A stretch of DNA of 63,199 bases from an uncultured Coriobacteriales bacterium (GTDB lineage Bacteria; Actinomycetota; Coriobacteriia; Coriobacteriales; UMGS124), in the NCBI GenBank assembly GCA_902464015.1, contig CABQHM010000013.1, positions 1 through 63,199 on the forward strand, read 5' to 3'. Below the pieces are notes generated by a model. It ran no database searches, was not told the origin of the DNA, and saw only the letters and a program-made list of their open reading frames with translations. Within the stretch, counting starts at the first letter, position 1. The number at the start of each line of letters is the position of its first letter. A program made the translations under genes and the position numbers. This document shows, piece after piece, positions 44,016 through 52,597 of this stretch.

Positions 44016-44360
44016 GTGATTCCCCTTCTCTTGTCTTTGCTGCACAAGGACGATTTGCCGTGCGCAGCATGAGTCGGACCGAGCCAGCTACAAACCCGAA
44101 AATGCCCTTGCCTGATGAATCGTTGCACAGGGCGCAGACGGGTTTGAGCCGGATGCGGTTGAACGACACCCATCATGCGCCGCAACTCGCCCCAGAGGCA
44201 GACACGTTCGGTGCGTATTGCAAACATGGGCATATACCAGGCAATTTGAAAGATAGACACGAATCGTGCCTATTGATGTTCGGGATAGTTGAGCACGTAA
44301 CGGCATCTTCTGGAGTACACTTCGCCTCATATCGCACGCAACGACAACACAGGGGGAACT
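44016..44360. other. Regulatory region between the flavoprotein and LuxR genes
   Basis: About 345 bp with no convincing gene, long for a divergent promoter region. It holds the 21-bp palindrome described separately. Other features were not resolvable by eye. Confidence 0.5.
44253..44273. promoter_or_regulatory. Near-perfect 21-bp palindrome, candidate LuxR operator
   Basis: ATAGACACGA, one central base, TCGTGCCTAT: ten-base arms with a single mismatch, 88 bp before the LuxR GTG. It lies in the region shared by both divergent genes. Confidence 0.5.
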
Positions 44361-45770
44361 GTGGCGGACGACAAGGGCACAACTTCGGGGATCCTGGCGA
44401 TGCCCCTCAAGCAGTCATGGCCCCTCTTCAGCCTGTGGACCATGCATGTCTGGATCTATTGGTTCAACACCACACCGCTGCGCCCCTCGGGCGTCGCACC
44501 CACATGGGCGGGCATCTACGGCGCGATGGCCGTCGTGCTGCTCGCCGTCGCGCTCGCATTCCGCACCAAGAAGGACTGCTCGCGCATCGGCAGGTTCGAC
44601 ATCCCCATGACCGTCGCGATGTGCGCGTGCACCGCGTCCGTTCTGCTTGCGTCTGTTCTTGCCGCCGGCTCAACCATTTGGGCGACCGTCAACGTCGCCT
44701 TGGCGGGCGTGTGCATGGGCTGGGGCTATCTGCGCTGGTCGGCACCGTATGCGGACATGGGCATCCGGAGCGCCGTGGCGTGCCTGTTCGGCTCCTACGT
44801 CGCGGGTTCGACCATCAAGATCGCATTCGACGCCGCCCCCGGCTGGCTTGGATTCTGCCTGGCATTCGCGCTGCCCATCATCTCGCTCATCTCCCTGCAA
44901 CTCTGCGCAAAGATCGAGCTGCCCCAAGGCGAGATCCGGCGCGGAGAGATCCTCTACAGCGGCATGTCCGCCCTGCAGTTGCTTTGGCGCGTGGCACTGT
45001 GCGTGTTTGCGTTTTGCCTGGTACGCCAGGTGGCGTCGCTCACCACCACATCGAATGGATTCGCCCTTGCGGGGCGCTTGGTGGGCCACTTCGTAGAAGT
45101 CGCCTTTGCCCTTGCGGCCCTGGCCTGGGTGTTTCGTCTCAACCGAGCGCTCGACTTCCCCCAGCTGTGGCGCTTCGTGTTTCTCTTTTTAGCGAGCACC
45201 ATCGCGGCCGACTGCCTTTTTGAGCCTTCCCTTTTGCCGCGCCTGTGCGACGGCGTTGCCATCAGCCTCATCGTCATGCTTCTGTGGCTTGTGCTCGCAG
45301 ACGTGGCGCATCACAGCGACCACCACCCGTACGTGATTTTCGGCCTGGGATGGGGCTTGTACGTAGGGGCTAACTACCTGGGCCTCGTTCTTGTACGATT
45401 CGTTGCCGGCGGAGCAACCATGACGGCGGAGCTGGGTGTGACCCTGTTGTGGGTGACCGGCGTGGTGATGGCGTTCTGCCTGGAAACGCGCGACCCCGAT
45501 GTGCAGCGACTCTTTGCCGACCTGCGCACGAAGGTGGACCCCGAGGAGTTCGCGAGCATCGACGAGCGCTGCGAGCAGCTTGGCCAGCAATACGGACTCA
45601 CCGGCCGCGAGGTCGACGTGCTCAAGCTGTTGGCCAAAGGGCGCAGCAAGATATACATCGCCGAGACGCTCTACATCTCCGAGAACACCGTGCGCGGCCA
45701 CTCCCGGCGCCTCTACACCAAGCTTGGTGTGCACACCCGCGACGAGCTTCAGGCGATGCTGGGGATTTAA
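44361..45770 (+). CDS. LuxR-family regulator with multi-span membrane N-terminus
   Basis: 469 residues from a GTG preceded by AGGGGGAACT. About twelve hydrophobic spans occupy residues 20-370. The C-terminal GerE helix-turn-helix is intact: YGLTGREVDVLKLLAKGRS, NTVRGHSRRLYTKLGVHTRDELQAML in continuous match. It has the same architecture as the regulator at 12682-14274 but is clearly a different sequence. Its divergent partner is the Tat flavoprotein at 42336-44015, the presumed target. A membrane location suggests it senses a compound or state in the envelope; this is inference. Confidence 0.9.
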   Translation: MADDKGTTSGILAMPLKQSWPLFSLWTMHVWIYWFNTTPLRPSGVAPTWAGIYGAMAVVLLAVALAFRTKKDCSRIGRFDIPMTVAMCACTASVLLASVLAAGSTIWATVNVALAGVCMGWGYLRWSAPYADMGIRSAVACLFGSYVAGSTIKIAFDAAPGWLGFCLAFALPIISLISLQLCAKIELPQGEIRRGEILYSGMSALQLLWRVALCVFAFCLVRQVASLTTTSNGFALAGRLVGHFVEVAFALAALAWVFRLNRALDFPQLWRFVFLFLASTIAADCLFEPSLLPRLCDGVAISLIVMLLWLVLADVAHHSDHHPYVIFGLGWGLYVGANYLGLVLVRFVAGGATMTAELGVTLLWVTGVVMAFCLETRDPDVQRLFADLRTKVDPEEFASIDERCEQLGQQYGLTGREVDVLKLLAKGRSKIYIAETLYISENTVRGHSRRLYTKLGVHTRDELQAMLGI

Positions 45771-46014
45771 CCGCTGTTCGCCGACGTTCAAGCAAAGCGG
45801 GGCGTCGAGAAGCCGCCGGCATTGCAAGCATTGCAAGCGGCAATGAGATTGACCCGTGGCAGTGACAGCGGCGCATCCACGATAGAATGGGACCACCGTT
45901 GTCCACTGCACATATCTGAGCGGCGCACAAGGAGACTGCGTAAAAACGCTTGGGCGCAGAGCCGAACATGGTAAGGTGATGCTCGGAAAACTACTGCGGA
46001 CAAGGACATCACGC

Positions 46015-47187
46015 ATGCGCATTGAAGACTCGGAAAACGAATCGTACATGCAAGCTGAAGACACGCACTCGATAACGCACGGCTTAGCGACCCTTGCCTT
46101 CGCATTGGCCGCAGCTATCCTCCTTACGTTCGCACTTGCGCAGCCCGGCTTGCCTGCCAGGGCATTTGCAGACGTTGAGACCGCAGCCACGGCGGCGACC
46201 ACGGGCGAAGGGGCCGCAGCGGAAACTCTGCCGTCGGCCTCGACGGTAACGGGGGAAGACTTCCTCGCCGCGCTTGACGCCTATGTCGCCGCGAACCCCG
46301 CAACCGACGCGGGCGACTACGTCGAGATAGACAACAACACGCCCTCGTTCACCGCCGATGACACGACAACCGAGGCTTTTCAGTCATTCTCCCAGCTTGA
46401 TTGGCTGGGTCGCTGCGGCACCGCATACGCGTGCCTAGGCCCCGAGACGCTGCCGACCGACGCGCGCGGCGACATAAGCGATGTGCACCCGAGCGGCTGG
46501 GTACAGAACTTCTACGACTTCATCGACGGGGAGTCCCTCTATAACCGCAGCCATCTGATCGCCCACTGCCTGTCGGGCCAGAACGCCAACGAGCGCAACC
46601 TCATCACCGGCACACGCCACTTCAACGCCGATGTCATGGAGCCTATCGAGGCGATGGCGCTCGACTACATCGAGCAGACCGGCAACCACGTGCTCTACCG
46701 TGTGACCCCGGTCTTCAAAGGCGACGAGCTGGTGGCGCGCGGCGTGCAGATTGAGGCCCTCTCCATGGAAGACGGCGGGCAGGGCGTGTCGCTCAACGTG
46801 TTCCTGCGTAACATCCAGCCCGGCGTGGCCATCGACTATGCAACCGGCGACAACTGGGCCGACGAGACGGCGACGGGCGACAGCTGGGACACGGGCACGG
46901 GCACAGGAACAGGGGCGGCGGGTGGCTGGGGCACGACGACCGCAGTGGTCGGCGCCTCGACGCTCTCCCCCATTTCAATCGCAGCCGCAAGCGACCAGGC
47001 TACCAGCAGCTCAAGCGACACGCCTGCAACCGTGACCTACGTGGTCAACAAGAACACGGGCAAGTTCCATTATCCCAGCTGCCCATCCGTGTCGAAGATC
47101 AAAGCCAAGAACCGCATGGACAGCGACCAAACCCGCGACGAGCTCATCGCACAAGGCTACGTCCCCTGCAAGAACTGCAATCCGTAG
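46015..47187 (+). CDS. Secreted DNA/RNA non-specific endonuclease
   Basis: 390 residues from the ATG at 46015 (AAGGA eight bases upstream); an in-frame GTG at 45976 is less well placed. A signal-peptide-like hydrophobic segment (LATLAFALAAAILLTFALA) ends at RAFA. The nuclease core has NRSHLIAHCLSG and NANERNLITGTRHFN, matching the His/Asn metal site of the EndA/NucA family. After a Gly/Thr/Ser linker, the last 50 residues (YVVNKNTGKFHYPSC, GYVPCKNCNP) form a small Cys-rich module found on other secreted nucleases. It may degrade external DNA for nutrition or uptake. No competence gene is near. Confidence 0.9.
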   Translation: MRIEDSENESYMQAEDTHSITHGLATLAFALAAAILLTFALAQPGLPARAFADVETAATAATTGEGAAAETLPSASTVTGEDFLAALDAYVAANPATDAGDYVEIDNNTPSFTADDTTTEAFQSFSQLDWLGRCGTAYACLGPETLPTDARGDISDVHPSGWVQNFYDFIDGESLYNRSHLIAHCLSGQNANERNLITGTRHFNADVMEPIEAMALDYIEQTGNHVLYRVTPVFKGDELVARGVQIEALSMEDGGQGVSLNVFLRNIQPGVAIDYATGDNWADETATGDSWDTGTGTGTGAAGGWGTTTAVVGASTLSPISIAAASDQATSSSSDTPATVTYVVNKNTGKFHYPSCPSVSKIKAKNRMDSDQTRDELIAQGYVPCKNCNP

Positions 47188-47221
47188 AGGTCGGACAAGA
47201 ACATCGGCACGCTCGACTGCC

Positions 47222-47383
47222 GAGGAAATCGACGCACTCGACACGGTGAGCGGAGCCACAGGCTTCCATGGGCATCGTCGACACGGCCTCAAAGTGAATG
47301 GCGCAGTCAACACGTCAGGCGGAACCACCGCAGTCGCTTCCAACGCCCTGAAAGAAGCCGTCAAGGCGGCCATGGGGCTCTAA
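47222..47383 (+). pseudogene. Remnant of an FMN-binding domain
   Basis: A 53-codon frame ending in TAA at 47381-47383 reads EEIDALDTVSGATGF and later SNALKEAVKAAM, the flavinylation motif and C-terminal helix of an FMN-binding domain such as that of the flavoprotein at 14412. There is no start codon or ribosome site, and the preceding sequence belongs to the nuclease 3' end. It is followed at once by a strong terminator. It is probably the stump of a lost flavoprotein or FMN-carrier gene. Confidence 0.6.
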
Positions 47384-47392
47384 AAAGCACGT

Positions 47393-47440
47393 GGGCGGTG
47401 CGGGACCCAACGACCAGTGGTCGTGTGTCCCGCACCGCCC
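47393..47440. terminator. Strong bidirectional terminator
   Basis: GGGCGGTGCGGGAC and GTCCCGCACCGCCC pair perfectly over 14 bp. On the minus strand the hairpin runs into ACGTGCTTTTTAG. It separates the nuclease region from the convergent M28 peptidase gene. Confidence 0.85.
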
Positions 47441-47505
47441 GTTTATGTTGGTATTCCTAGCAAATACCAACGACGTTGATGCGTGTCGCCTTCAGGCAGC
47501 GTCCC

Positions 47506-49581
47506 CTACGCGTTCGCGGCCACGACCTCGCCCATCGAATCGGCGAGAGCGGCAAGGCAGAGCGTCGTCTCAGCGGTGATCTCGTCGAGGTTCATCTGCT
47601 GGTTGGTGCGCGCCTCGGTCAGACGGGCGATGACCTCGGAGTAGTCGACGCCCTCCTCGCCGTAGTGCTCGCCCAGGAAGGCAATGACGTCGTAGAGGTT
47701 CTCGCACGGACGCTTGATGAGACCCTCGCCCCAGGTGCCCTCGGCGTTGTCACGCACGCGCACGAGCTGCGCCTCGAAGCACTCCTGGGAGAAGCTGTAG
47801 GCGTACCAGTTGTAATCTACCTGGTAGATGATGTCGTCATACGCACGGTCGCCTTCGCCCGCCTCAAGCGCGGCAATGGCCTCGTCGAGTGCGGCGATGT
47901 TGCCCTGAGCCTGCTCGTAAGGGAACACCACACTGCCGTTCCAGTCCCACGCGTAGAGGCCGGCGCGAATGTCGCGGTAGATGCCAAAGAGGGCCTTGTT
48001 ATAAGCGGGGGCGTCGCTGACCTGGGCGGACTCGGTCAGCTCATCGAGCGTACGGGCAGCATCCTTAACAGCCGCGAGGCTCTCGAGGAACTCCTCGGGG
48101 TTGGAGACGACCTCGGGCGAGAAGCTCGCCTCAAGCGCCTCGAACTCGGGAGCGAAGAACATCGGGCGCACGGTGAGCGCATCCACGCTCACGAGCAGCT
48201 TGGTGAACACCTCGTGCACCATCTGGTAGGCCTCGGGGTCGGTGCCCACGCACTTGTTGTCCATGTTGGTGTGGTAGAGGTTGCGCTTGTAGTAGCACTC
48301 GTCCGGCTCGCCCATGGCGGCGTCGATGACGGCCACGCCGCACTGCGAGTAGCAGAACTGGTCGGTTCCGGTGTCGGAGGGAGCGTCGACGACAACGTTG
48401 AACTGCGGGTATCCCGCAAACACGGAGTCCAGCACGCCGCACGTGTAGTCGAAGAGCTCATAGGGGCAGGTCAGCCAGTAGTTGACCTCGCCTTCCGGGT
48501 TGAACATGTCGTCGATGTTGAGCATCATGAACGCCTGCTCGGCCCACTCGGGATGCAGCTCGGTGATCATCTTCCAGGAGCCGACGGCCCAGTCGCTCTC
48601 GCAGTTGGTCTTGCCCCACTCCTCGGCGCCGTGGAACACAAAGCGCAGGGTCTTGGCGGGCTTGTAGCCGCTCTCAATGACGGCCTTGGCCATGCTGAGC
48701 GCAATGCTGCAGCCAAAAGCGTCGTCGAAGAAGGAGTGGTAGTAACCGTCCATGTGAGCACCCACGAGGATGAGCTCGTCGCTGGCGCCAGGAATGTCGC
48801 CCCAAACGTTGGCGCTCTGGCCGCCCAGCGTGATGACGGACTTCGCGTCGAGCGTCACAAGCGCCTCGCCGCCGCCCTGAGCGATAGCCTCGAGCACGGC
48901 CTTGTAGCCGTTGACGCTGATGGAGAGCGCTGCTGCCTCATGCGGGCCACAGGCATCCTGCGAGCCCACGGTGTCGTCGTCGTACTGGCAAAAGCCGCTC
49001 GTGTTGCACGCAATAACAGCGCGGGCGCCGAGGAGATGGGCCTGGTAGGTGGGATGGTTGATCCACCAGTCAGCATACTGGTCGATAGAGATGAGCACGA
49101 GCTTGCCAGCGATGTCGAGACCCTCGAGGTCCTCGATGGTGCCCTGGCCACCGTCGACGATGGCGAGTTCCTCCATGTCGGCATCGATAGAGGTTGCAAA
49201 ACCACCCAGGGCGATAAAGTCATCGGTGCCGGCATTGCCCGGCAGGTAGAGGCGAGCCTTCTCAAACGTCCAATTGTCGCAGGTGAAGGTGTCCTTCGTG
49301 ACGTTGGTGAGACCGATCTTCTCCATCTTGGAAGCCATGAAGTCGATGACCTGGGCCTCTGCGGGAGAACCGGCGCTGCGGTTGCCCACATCGGGGTTGT
49401 CGCCAAGGGCCGAGATGGCATCTGCGATGCTCTCGGAGAAGGCCGTGTCAATGTGCGCGAGCACCTGGTCATATGAAGCCTCGGCATTTTGCTGCGCGAG
49501 TGCGAAACTTGCAGGCAGACTGCCGACTCCAGCGGCAAGTACGGTGCAGGCTGCAGTCTTGACAAACGTCCTTCTATCCAT
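47506..49581 (-). CDS. Tat-exported M28 family metallopeptidase
   Basis: 691 residues with a Tat signal at the very start (MDRRTFVKTAACTVLAAG). A protease-associated-like insert (about 150-260) precedes an M28 core. The di-zinc site motifs are visible: VGAHMDGYYHSFFDDAFG (His and Asp ligands), FVFHGAEEWG (general base and Glu ligand), MLNIDDMF (Asp ligand) and LYHTNMDN (last His). The C-terminal 200 residues are helical and of unknown function. It should cleave peptides or amino-acid conjugates outside the membrane. CAAAGGGGGA lies before the ATG. Confidence 0.88.
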   Translation of the reverse strand: MDRRTFVKTAACTVLAAGVGSLPASFALAQQNAEASYDQVLAHIDTAFSESIADAISALGDNPDVGNRSAGSPAEAQVIDFMASKMEKIGLTNVTKDTFTCDNWTFEKARLYLPGNAGTDDFIALGGFATSIDADMEELAIVDGGQGTIEDLEGLDIAGKLVLISIDQYADWWINHPTYQAHLLGARAVIACNTSGFCQYDDDTVGSQDACGPHEAAALSISVNGYKAVLEAIAQGGGEALVTLDAKSVITLGGQSANVWGDIPGASDELILVGAHMDGYYHSFFDDAFGCSIALSMAKAVIESGYKPAKTLRFVFHGAEEWGKTNCESDWAVGSWKMITELHPEWAEQAFMMLNIDDMFNPEGEVNYWLTCPYELFDYTCGVLDSVFAGYPQFNVVVDAPSDTGTDQFCYSQCGVAVIDAAMGEPDECYYKRNLYHTNMDNKCVGTDPEAYQMVHEVFTKLLVSVDALTVRPMFFAPEFEALEASFSPEVVSNPEEFLESLAAVKDAARTLDELTESAQVSDAPAYNKALFGIYRDIRAGLYAWDWNGSVVFPYEQAQGNIAALDEAIAALEAGEGDRAYDDIIYQVDYNWYAYSFSQECFEAQLVRVRDNAEGTWGEGLIKRPCENLYDVIAFLGEHYGEEGVDYSEVIARLTEARTNQQMNLDEITAETTLCLAALADSMGEVVAANA

Positions 49582-49743
49582 TGCGTGAATCCCCCTTTGA
49601 GTGTGGGTGTTATAGAAACGGATGCACTATAGGGGATATGGATTTCAGGTTTGCAAACTTTAGGCAAAACTTTGCTAACTCTAGATAAAATTTTGCCGAG
49701 GGGCACGGCTTGAAAAAGCGAGATCTGAATTTATAGCCGGAGT
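49582..49743 (-). promoter_or_regulatory. AT-rich control region of the M28 peptidase gene
   Basis: It contains a perfect GTTTGCAAAC palindrome (49649-49658), repeated GCAAA-CTTT motifs, and on the minus strand TTGCAA followed after 19 bp by TATAGT, a possible promoter. The AT content contrasts sharply with the flanking genes. Confidence 0.4.
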
Positions 49744-49764
49744 CATAGGCGGCATGGTCCTATG
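49744..49764. promoter_or_regulatory. Inverted repeat near the TetR promoter
   Basis: CATAGG and CCTATG separated by nine bases, about 30 bp before TATAAT (49793-49798), which is a good -10 for the TetR gene. It could be an autoregulatory operator. Confidence 0.35.
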
Positions 49765-49792
49765 GCAACCAGATAAAGTATGAGACCGATGC

Positions 49793-49798
49793 TATAAT
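49793..49798 (+). promoter_or_regulatory. -10 element of the TetR gene
   Basis: A perfect TATAAT lies 60 bp before the ATG at 49858. No good -35 is seen 17 bp upstream, which may mean activator dependence or an unusual -35. Confidence 0.45.
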
Positions 49799-49857
49799 CA
49801 CCCGGCATGAAATCCGTTCGGAGACTGTACACCGGCAGGGCCGTTAGGGAGACATGC

Positions 49858-50421
49858 ATGTCAAAACAGCTTGAAACCAGGCTCAAGATTGTTGCCGCCA
49901 CAAACGAACTCATGAAGACAACCTCGACCACGAAAGCGCGCGTAGTTGAAGTTTGCAAAAAAGTAGGCATCTCTCGAACAACGTTTTACGAGTACTTCGA
50001 GGACATTCCCGCTGTGTCCACCTGGTTTTGGGACCATCTCATGAATCAAACGCTTTATCTCATAGGCACGAAATACAGCTGTTTCGAAGCGCACCTGCGC
50101 AAGTTCACCATTATGCGCGAGCACCAAGAGTTTCTCTATAACTCGTTTCTTGTAACATCCTATCCATGGGTTGTCCAACACGGTGGACGGCAAATGTACG
50201 ACATCTACGAGGAAGTTCTCACTCGCAAACTTGCCCGACCTCTCAACCGCAGCGAATCGCTCCAAATCGAATTCTTCGTCACAGGCGCCAAACACATGAC
50301 ACGACATTGGGTAGAAGGCCATATGGCCGATTCCCCCGAGCTCATGGCCCATATTTTCACCTCGGCCATGCCCGCATTTGCGCTCCCGTTGCTCGAACCA
50401 GACAACAGGTCAGAAGCATAG
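49858..50421 (+). CDS. TetR/AcrR family transcriptional regulator
   Basis: 187 residues from the ATG at 49858 (AGGGAG six bases upstream). The N-terminal helix-turn-helix is KARVVEVCKKVGISRTTFYEYFEDI, a clear TetR recognition region. The C-terminal ligand domain is not recognisable. It is convergent with the flavoprotein gene at 50549 and its terminator lies between. Its targets are probably that flavoprotein and the dehydratase-type operon at 52598, whose shared divergent promoter region contains a TetR-like palindrome; this is inference. Confidence 0.88.
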   Translation: MSKQLETRLKIVAATNELMKTTSTTKARVVEVCKKVGISRTTFYEYFEDIPAVSTWFWDHLMNQTLYLIGTKYSCFEAHLRKFTIMREHQEFLYNSFLVTSYPWVVQHGGRQMYDIYEEVLTRKLARPLNRSESLQIEFFVTGAKHMTRHWVEGHMADSPELMAHIFTSAMPAFALPLLEPDNRSEA

Positions 50422-50446
50422 ACAAACGCAACCAATACAACGTTAT

Positions 50447-50484
50447 GAAGGGGTCGCCGACTTGTAAGCCGACGACCCCTTTCA
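50447..50484. terminator. Bidirectional terminator between TetR and flavoprotein genes
   Basis: GAAGGGGTCG and CGACCCCTTTC form a 10-bp stem; TTTC follows on the plus strand. It lies between convergent genes. Confidence 0.7.
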
Positions 50485-50548
50485 CGCTTAATTCTCACCA
50501 GGGAACAAACAACAAGCGAACTAAGACATCGGGCTCCGTAGACCCGTA

Positions 50549-52312
50549 TTACTTTGCGTAAGCCGCATGGCAACTCTCAACCGGCACTGGATACTCCTGC
50601 CCCATAATGGACATAGCTGCCAGCCAAGCAAAGCTGATAGCGTGGCTCATGCACAGTCCACCATAGAGCTGCGGGTAGTTGCCATTGAAGAAACCGCCGG
50701 AATCCAGACCGCACATGTACAGACCAGGAATCGGCTCACCATCGGCCTTGATGGCCTGCATCTTATCGTTCACACGAATGCCGCCCAGTGTGGAAAGTGC
50801 CCAACCAGCCATCTTGGCAGCATAGTAGGGCGGCTCGTTGATGTTGGACAGACGCCAGGGAGCCTTACCGTGGTCAATGTCTTCGCCGTCATCGGCCATC
50901 TGGTTGTAGCGCTCGACAGTTGCCAAGAAATTAGCCTTGGAGGCCTCGTCCATACCCATGGCATCGGCCAGCTCCTCGAGCGTGTCGCACTTAATGAGGT
51001 TGCCGTTTTCCACGTTGGGGTCAATGTACACCTGCTGCCACTCATCCGCATCGCGGCAAGGGTAGAACTGACCCAGCAGCAGGCAGTTCTTGGCACCGGG
51101 CTCGGCGACAAGACGCGAACAGATTGTCGTACCAAAACTCACGATATCATCCCAGCTCGATGCATCGAACACCTGCCAGGCGTAATGGCCGGGCTGCATA
51201 GCAACGAGGTTGAACTTGAAATCGTAGGGCTCATCCTCGTTGCAGAAACGCTGGCCCTTCTGGTTAACAAAGAGGAACGGCTGCGAGCCGGGCCACCAGA
51301 ACGCGTTGTTCTGGCCACCCTGACCACCCAGGTCGCCATCGCCGCCGTTCGTGATGCACCCGCGGTCAAAGATAAGCAGAGACCCGGCGAAGGAATCATC
51401 CATCGCGGCCCCGGCCCAATGGGCAAGCTTAATGCCGTCGCCGTCGCGGCCGTCGCCACCCATGTGGTTAGAGCAGAACTTATGTGACACGACGCCGAGC
51501 TGGTCCATCATATCCTTGTTGCCCAGGAATCCACCGCAGCACAGCACAACACCCTTACTAGCGTTGTACTGCACGTAAGAGCCATCCTGCGCCTGGGCAA
51601 TAACGCCCGTCACCGCGCCGTCGTCGCCTTGCACAAGCTCGACAACCTTAGTGTTGTACTGCATGATTCCGCCGTTCTCGGCGTAAATCTCACACAATGC
51701 CGGGATAGCGACCTCGGAACCCATGGGGTTCTTCGTCTCCTCCAGCGGAGGCTTGTAAGCGGTGTGATAGGTGTTCGTGAAGTAGAAGTTCTCGGGGTAG
51801 AACTGCTTCTTCACAGTATCAACCATAACATCGAGACCCTTGGCCTGCATCTGCTCCTGATACCAGTCCACAAAGGCACCCGAGTTGTAGGCCCACAGGC
51901 GGATAAGGTTTTCGTCGCACTTACCGCTGGCATAGCGAACAAGATCGTGAATCACATACTCCTTGTCAGCCTCAACGCCTGCATCCTTCTGCAGCTGGGA
52001 ATCGCAGGCATCGATGTCGCCGGCCCACATGGTGTTGGCCTCAGTTTTCTCGAGGATGATAACGTCGGCTCCGAGCTGAGCAGCCTCGACACCGCAGATG
52101 ACACCAGCGTTGCCGCCGCCCACGATAACAATCTCGTGGTCCTCGGTTGCACTCACCTGATCGGCAACACTCTCAGGCTTGGCGTCCCATGCCACCTGAG
52201 CCTCGGCAGGCTTAGCCTCCTCGGCCAAGGCAACACCCGACACACCAGCGGCGACAACGCCCGCGGCAGCCGTACCAGCCATGAACTGACGACGGGAAAT
52301 GTTCTGCTGCAT
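50549..52312 (-). CDS. Tat-exported FAD-dependent oxidoreductase (flavocytochrome c/KSTD-like)
   Basis: 587 residues with Tat signal SRRQFMAGTAAAG and GGGGAG upstream of the ATG. The FAD motif is IVIVGGGNAGVICGVEAAQLG. The C-terminus (GLYMCGLDSGGFFNGNYPQLYGG) lacks the fumarate reductase His/Arg motif; the family is close to the 38959 and 42336 proteins but is a separate sequence. Its gene is divergent from the dehydratase/ACS-like operon, with 285 bp between, so the two could be induced together. If so, it may pass electrons to or handle the product of that pathway outside the membrane. Confidence 0.88.
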   Translation of the reverse strand: MQQNISRRQFMAGTAAAGVVAAGVSGVALAEEAKPAEAQVAWDAKPESVADQVSATEDHEIVIVGGGNAGVICGVEAAQLGADVIILEKTEANTMWAGDIDACDSQLQKDAGVEADKEYVIHDLVRYASGKCDENLIRLWAYNSGAFVDWYQEQMQAKGLDVMVDTVKKQFYPENFYFTNTYHTAYKPPLEETKNPMGSEVAIPALCEIYAENGGIMQYNTKVVELVQGDDGAVTGVIAQAQDGSYVQYNASKGVVLCCGGFLGNKDMMDQLGVVSHKFCSNHMGGDGRDGDGIKLAHWAGAAMDDSFAGSLLIFDRGCITNGGDGDLGGQGGQNNAFWWPGSQPFLFVNQKGQRFCNEDEPYDFKFNLVAMQPGHYAWQVFDASSWDDIVSFGTTICSRLVAEPGAKNCLLLGQFYPCRDADEWQQVYIDPNVENGNLIKCDTLEELADAMGMDEASKANFLATVERYNQMADDGEDIDHGKAPWRLSNINEPPYYAAKMAGWALSTLGGIRVNDKMQAIKADGEPIPGLYMCGLDSGGFFNGNYPQLYGGLCMSHAISFAWLAAMSIMGQEYPVPVESCHAAYAK

Positions 52313-52411
52313 AATGCTCCCCCTAATCTATCTATACCGAATGAAATGTTGCTGCCCTACTTGCAACACATTGCGACCTTAGCGCGCACTGAGTCGATTT
52401 GTAACCTTACA

Positions 52412-52427
52412 GATAGGTCGACCTGTC
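52412..52427. promoter_or_regulatory. Palindromic candidate TetR operator
   Basis: GATAGGTCGACCTGTC is a 16-bp palindrome with one mismatched pair around a perfect AGGTCGACCT core. It lies in the region shared by the divergent flavoprotein (50549-52312) and the operon at 52598. Size and symmetry fit TetR-family sites. Confidence 0.5.
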
Positions 52428-52597
52428 AGGGTCAAGGCGTAAAACCGAACATGCGAGCCAAAGTGTCAGTTGTTCGCAATACCGTCCCCACCCTATCTTG
52501 AGGCACAAGCCACGGCATCTCTCTATGCGACGTGGTGAAGGGGGACAGCCGTTAGGACTGTGCCACAAACAGGGGACCTACAAGGGAGGATGGGCTT

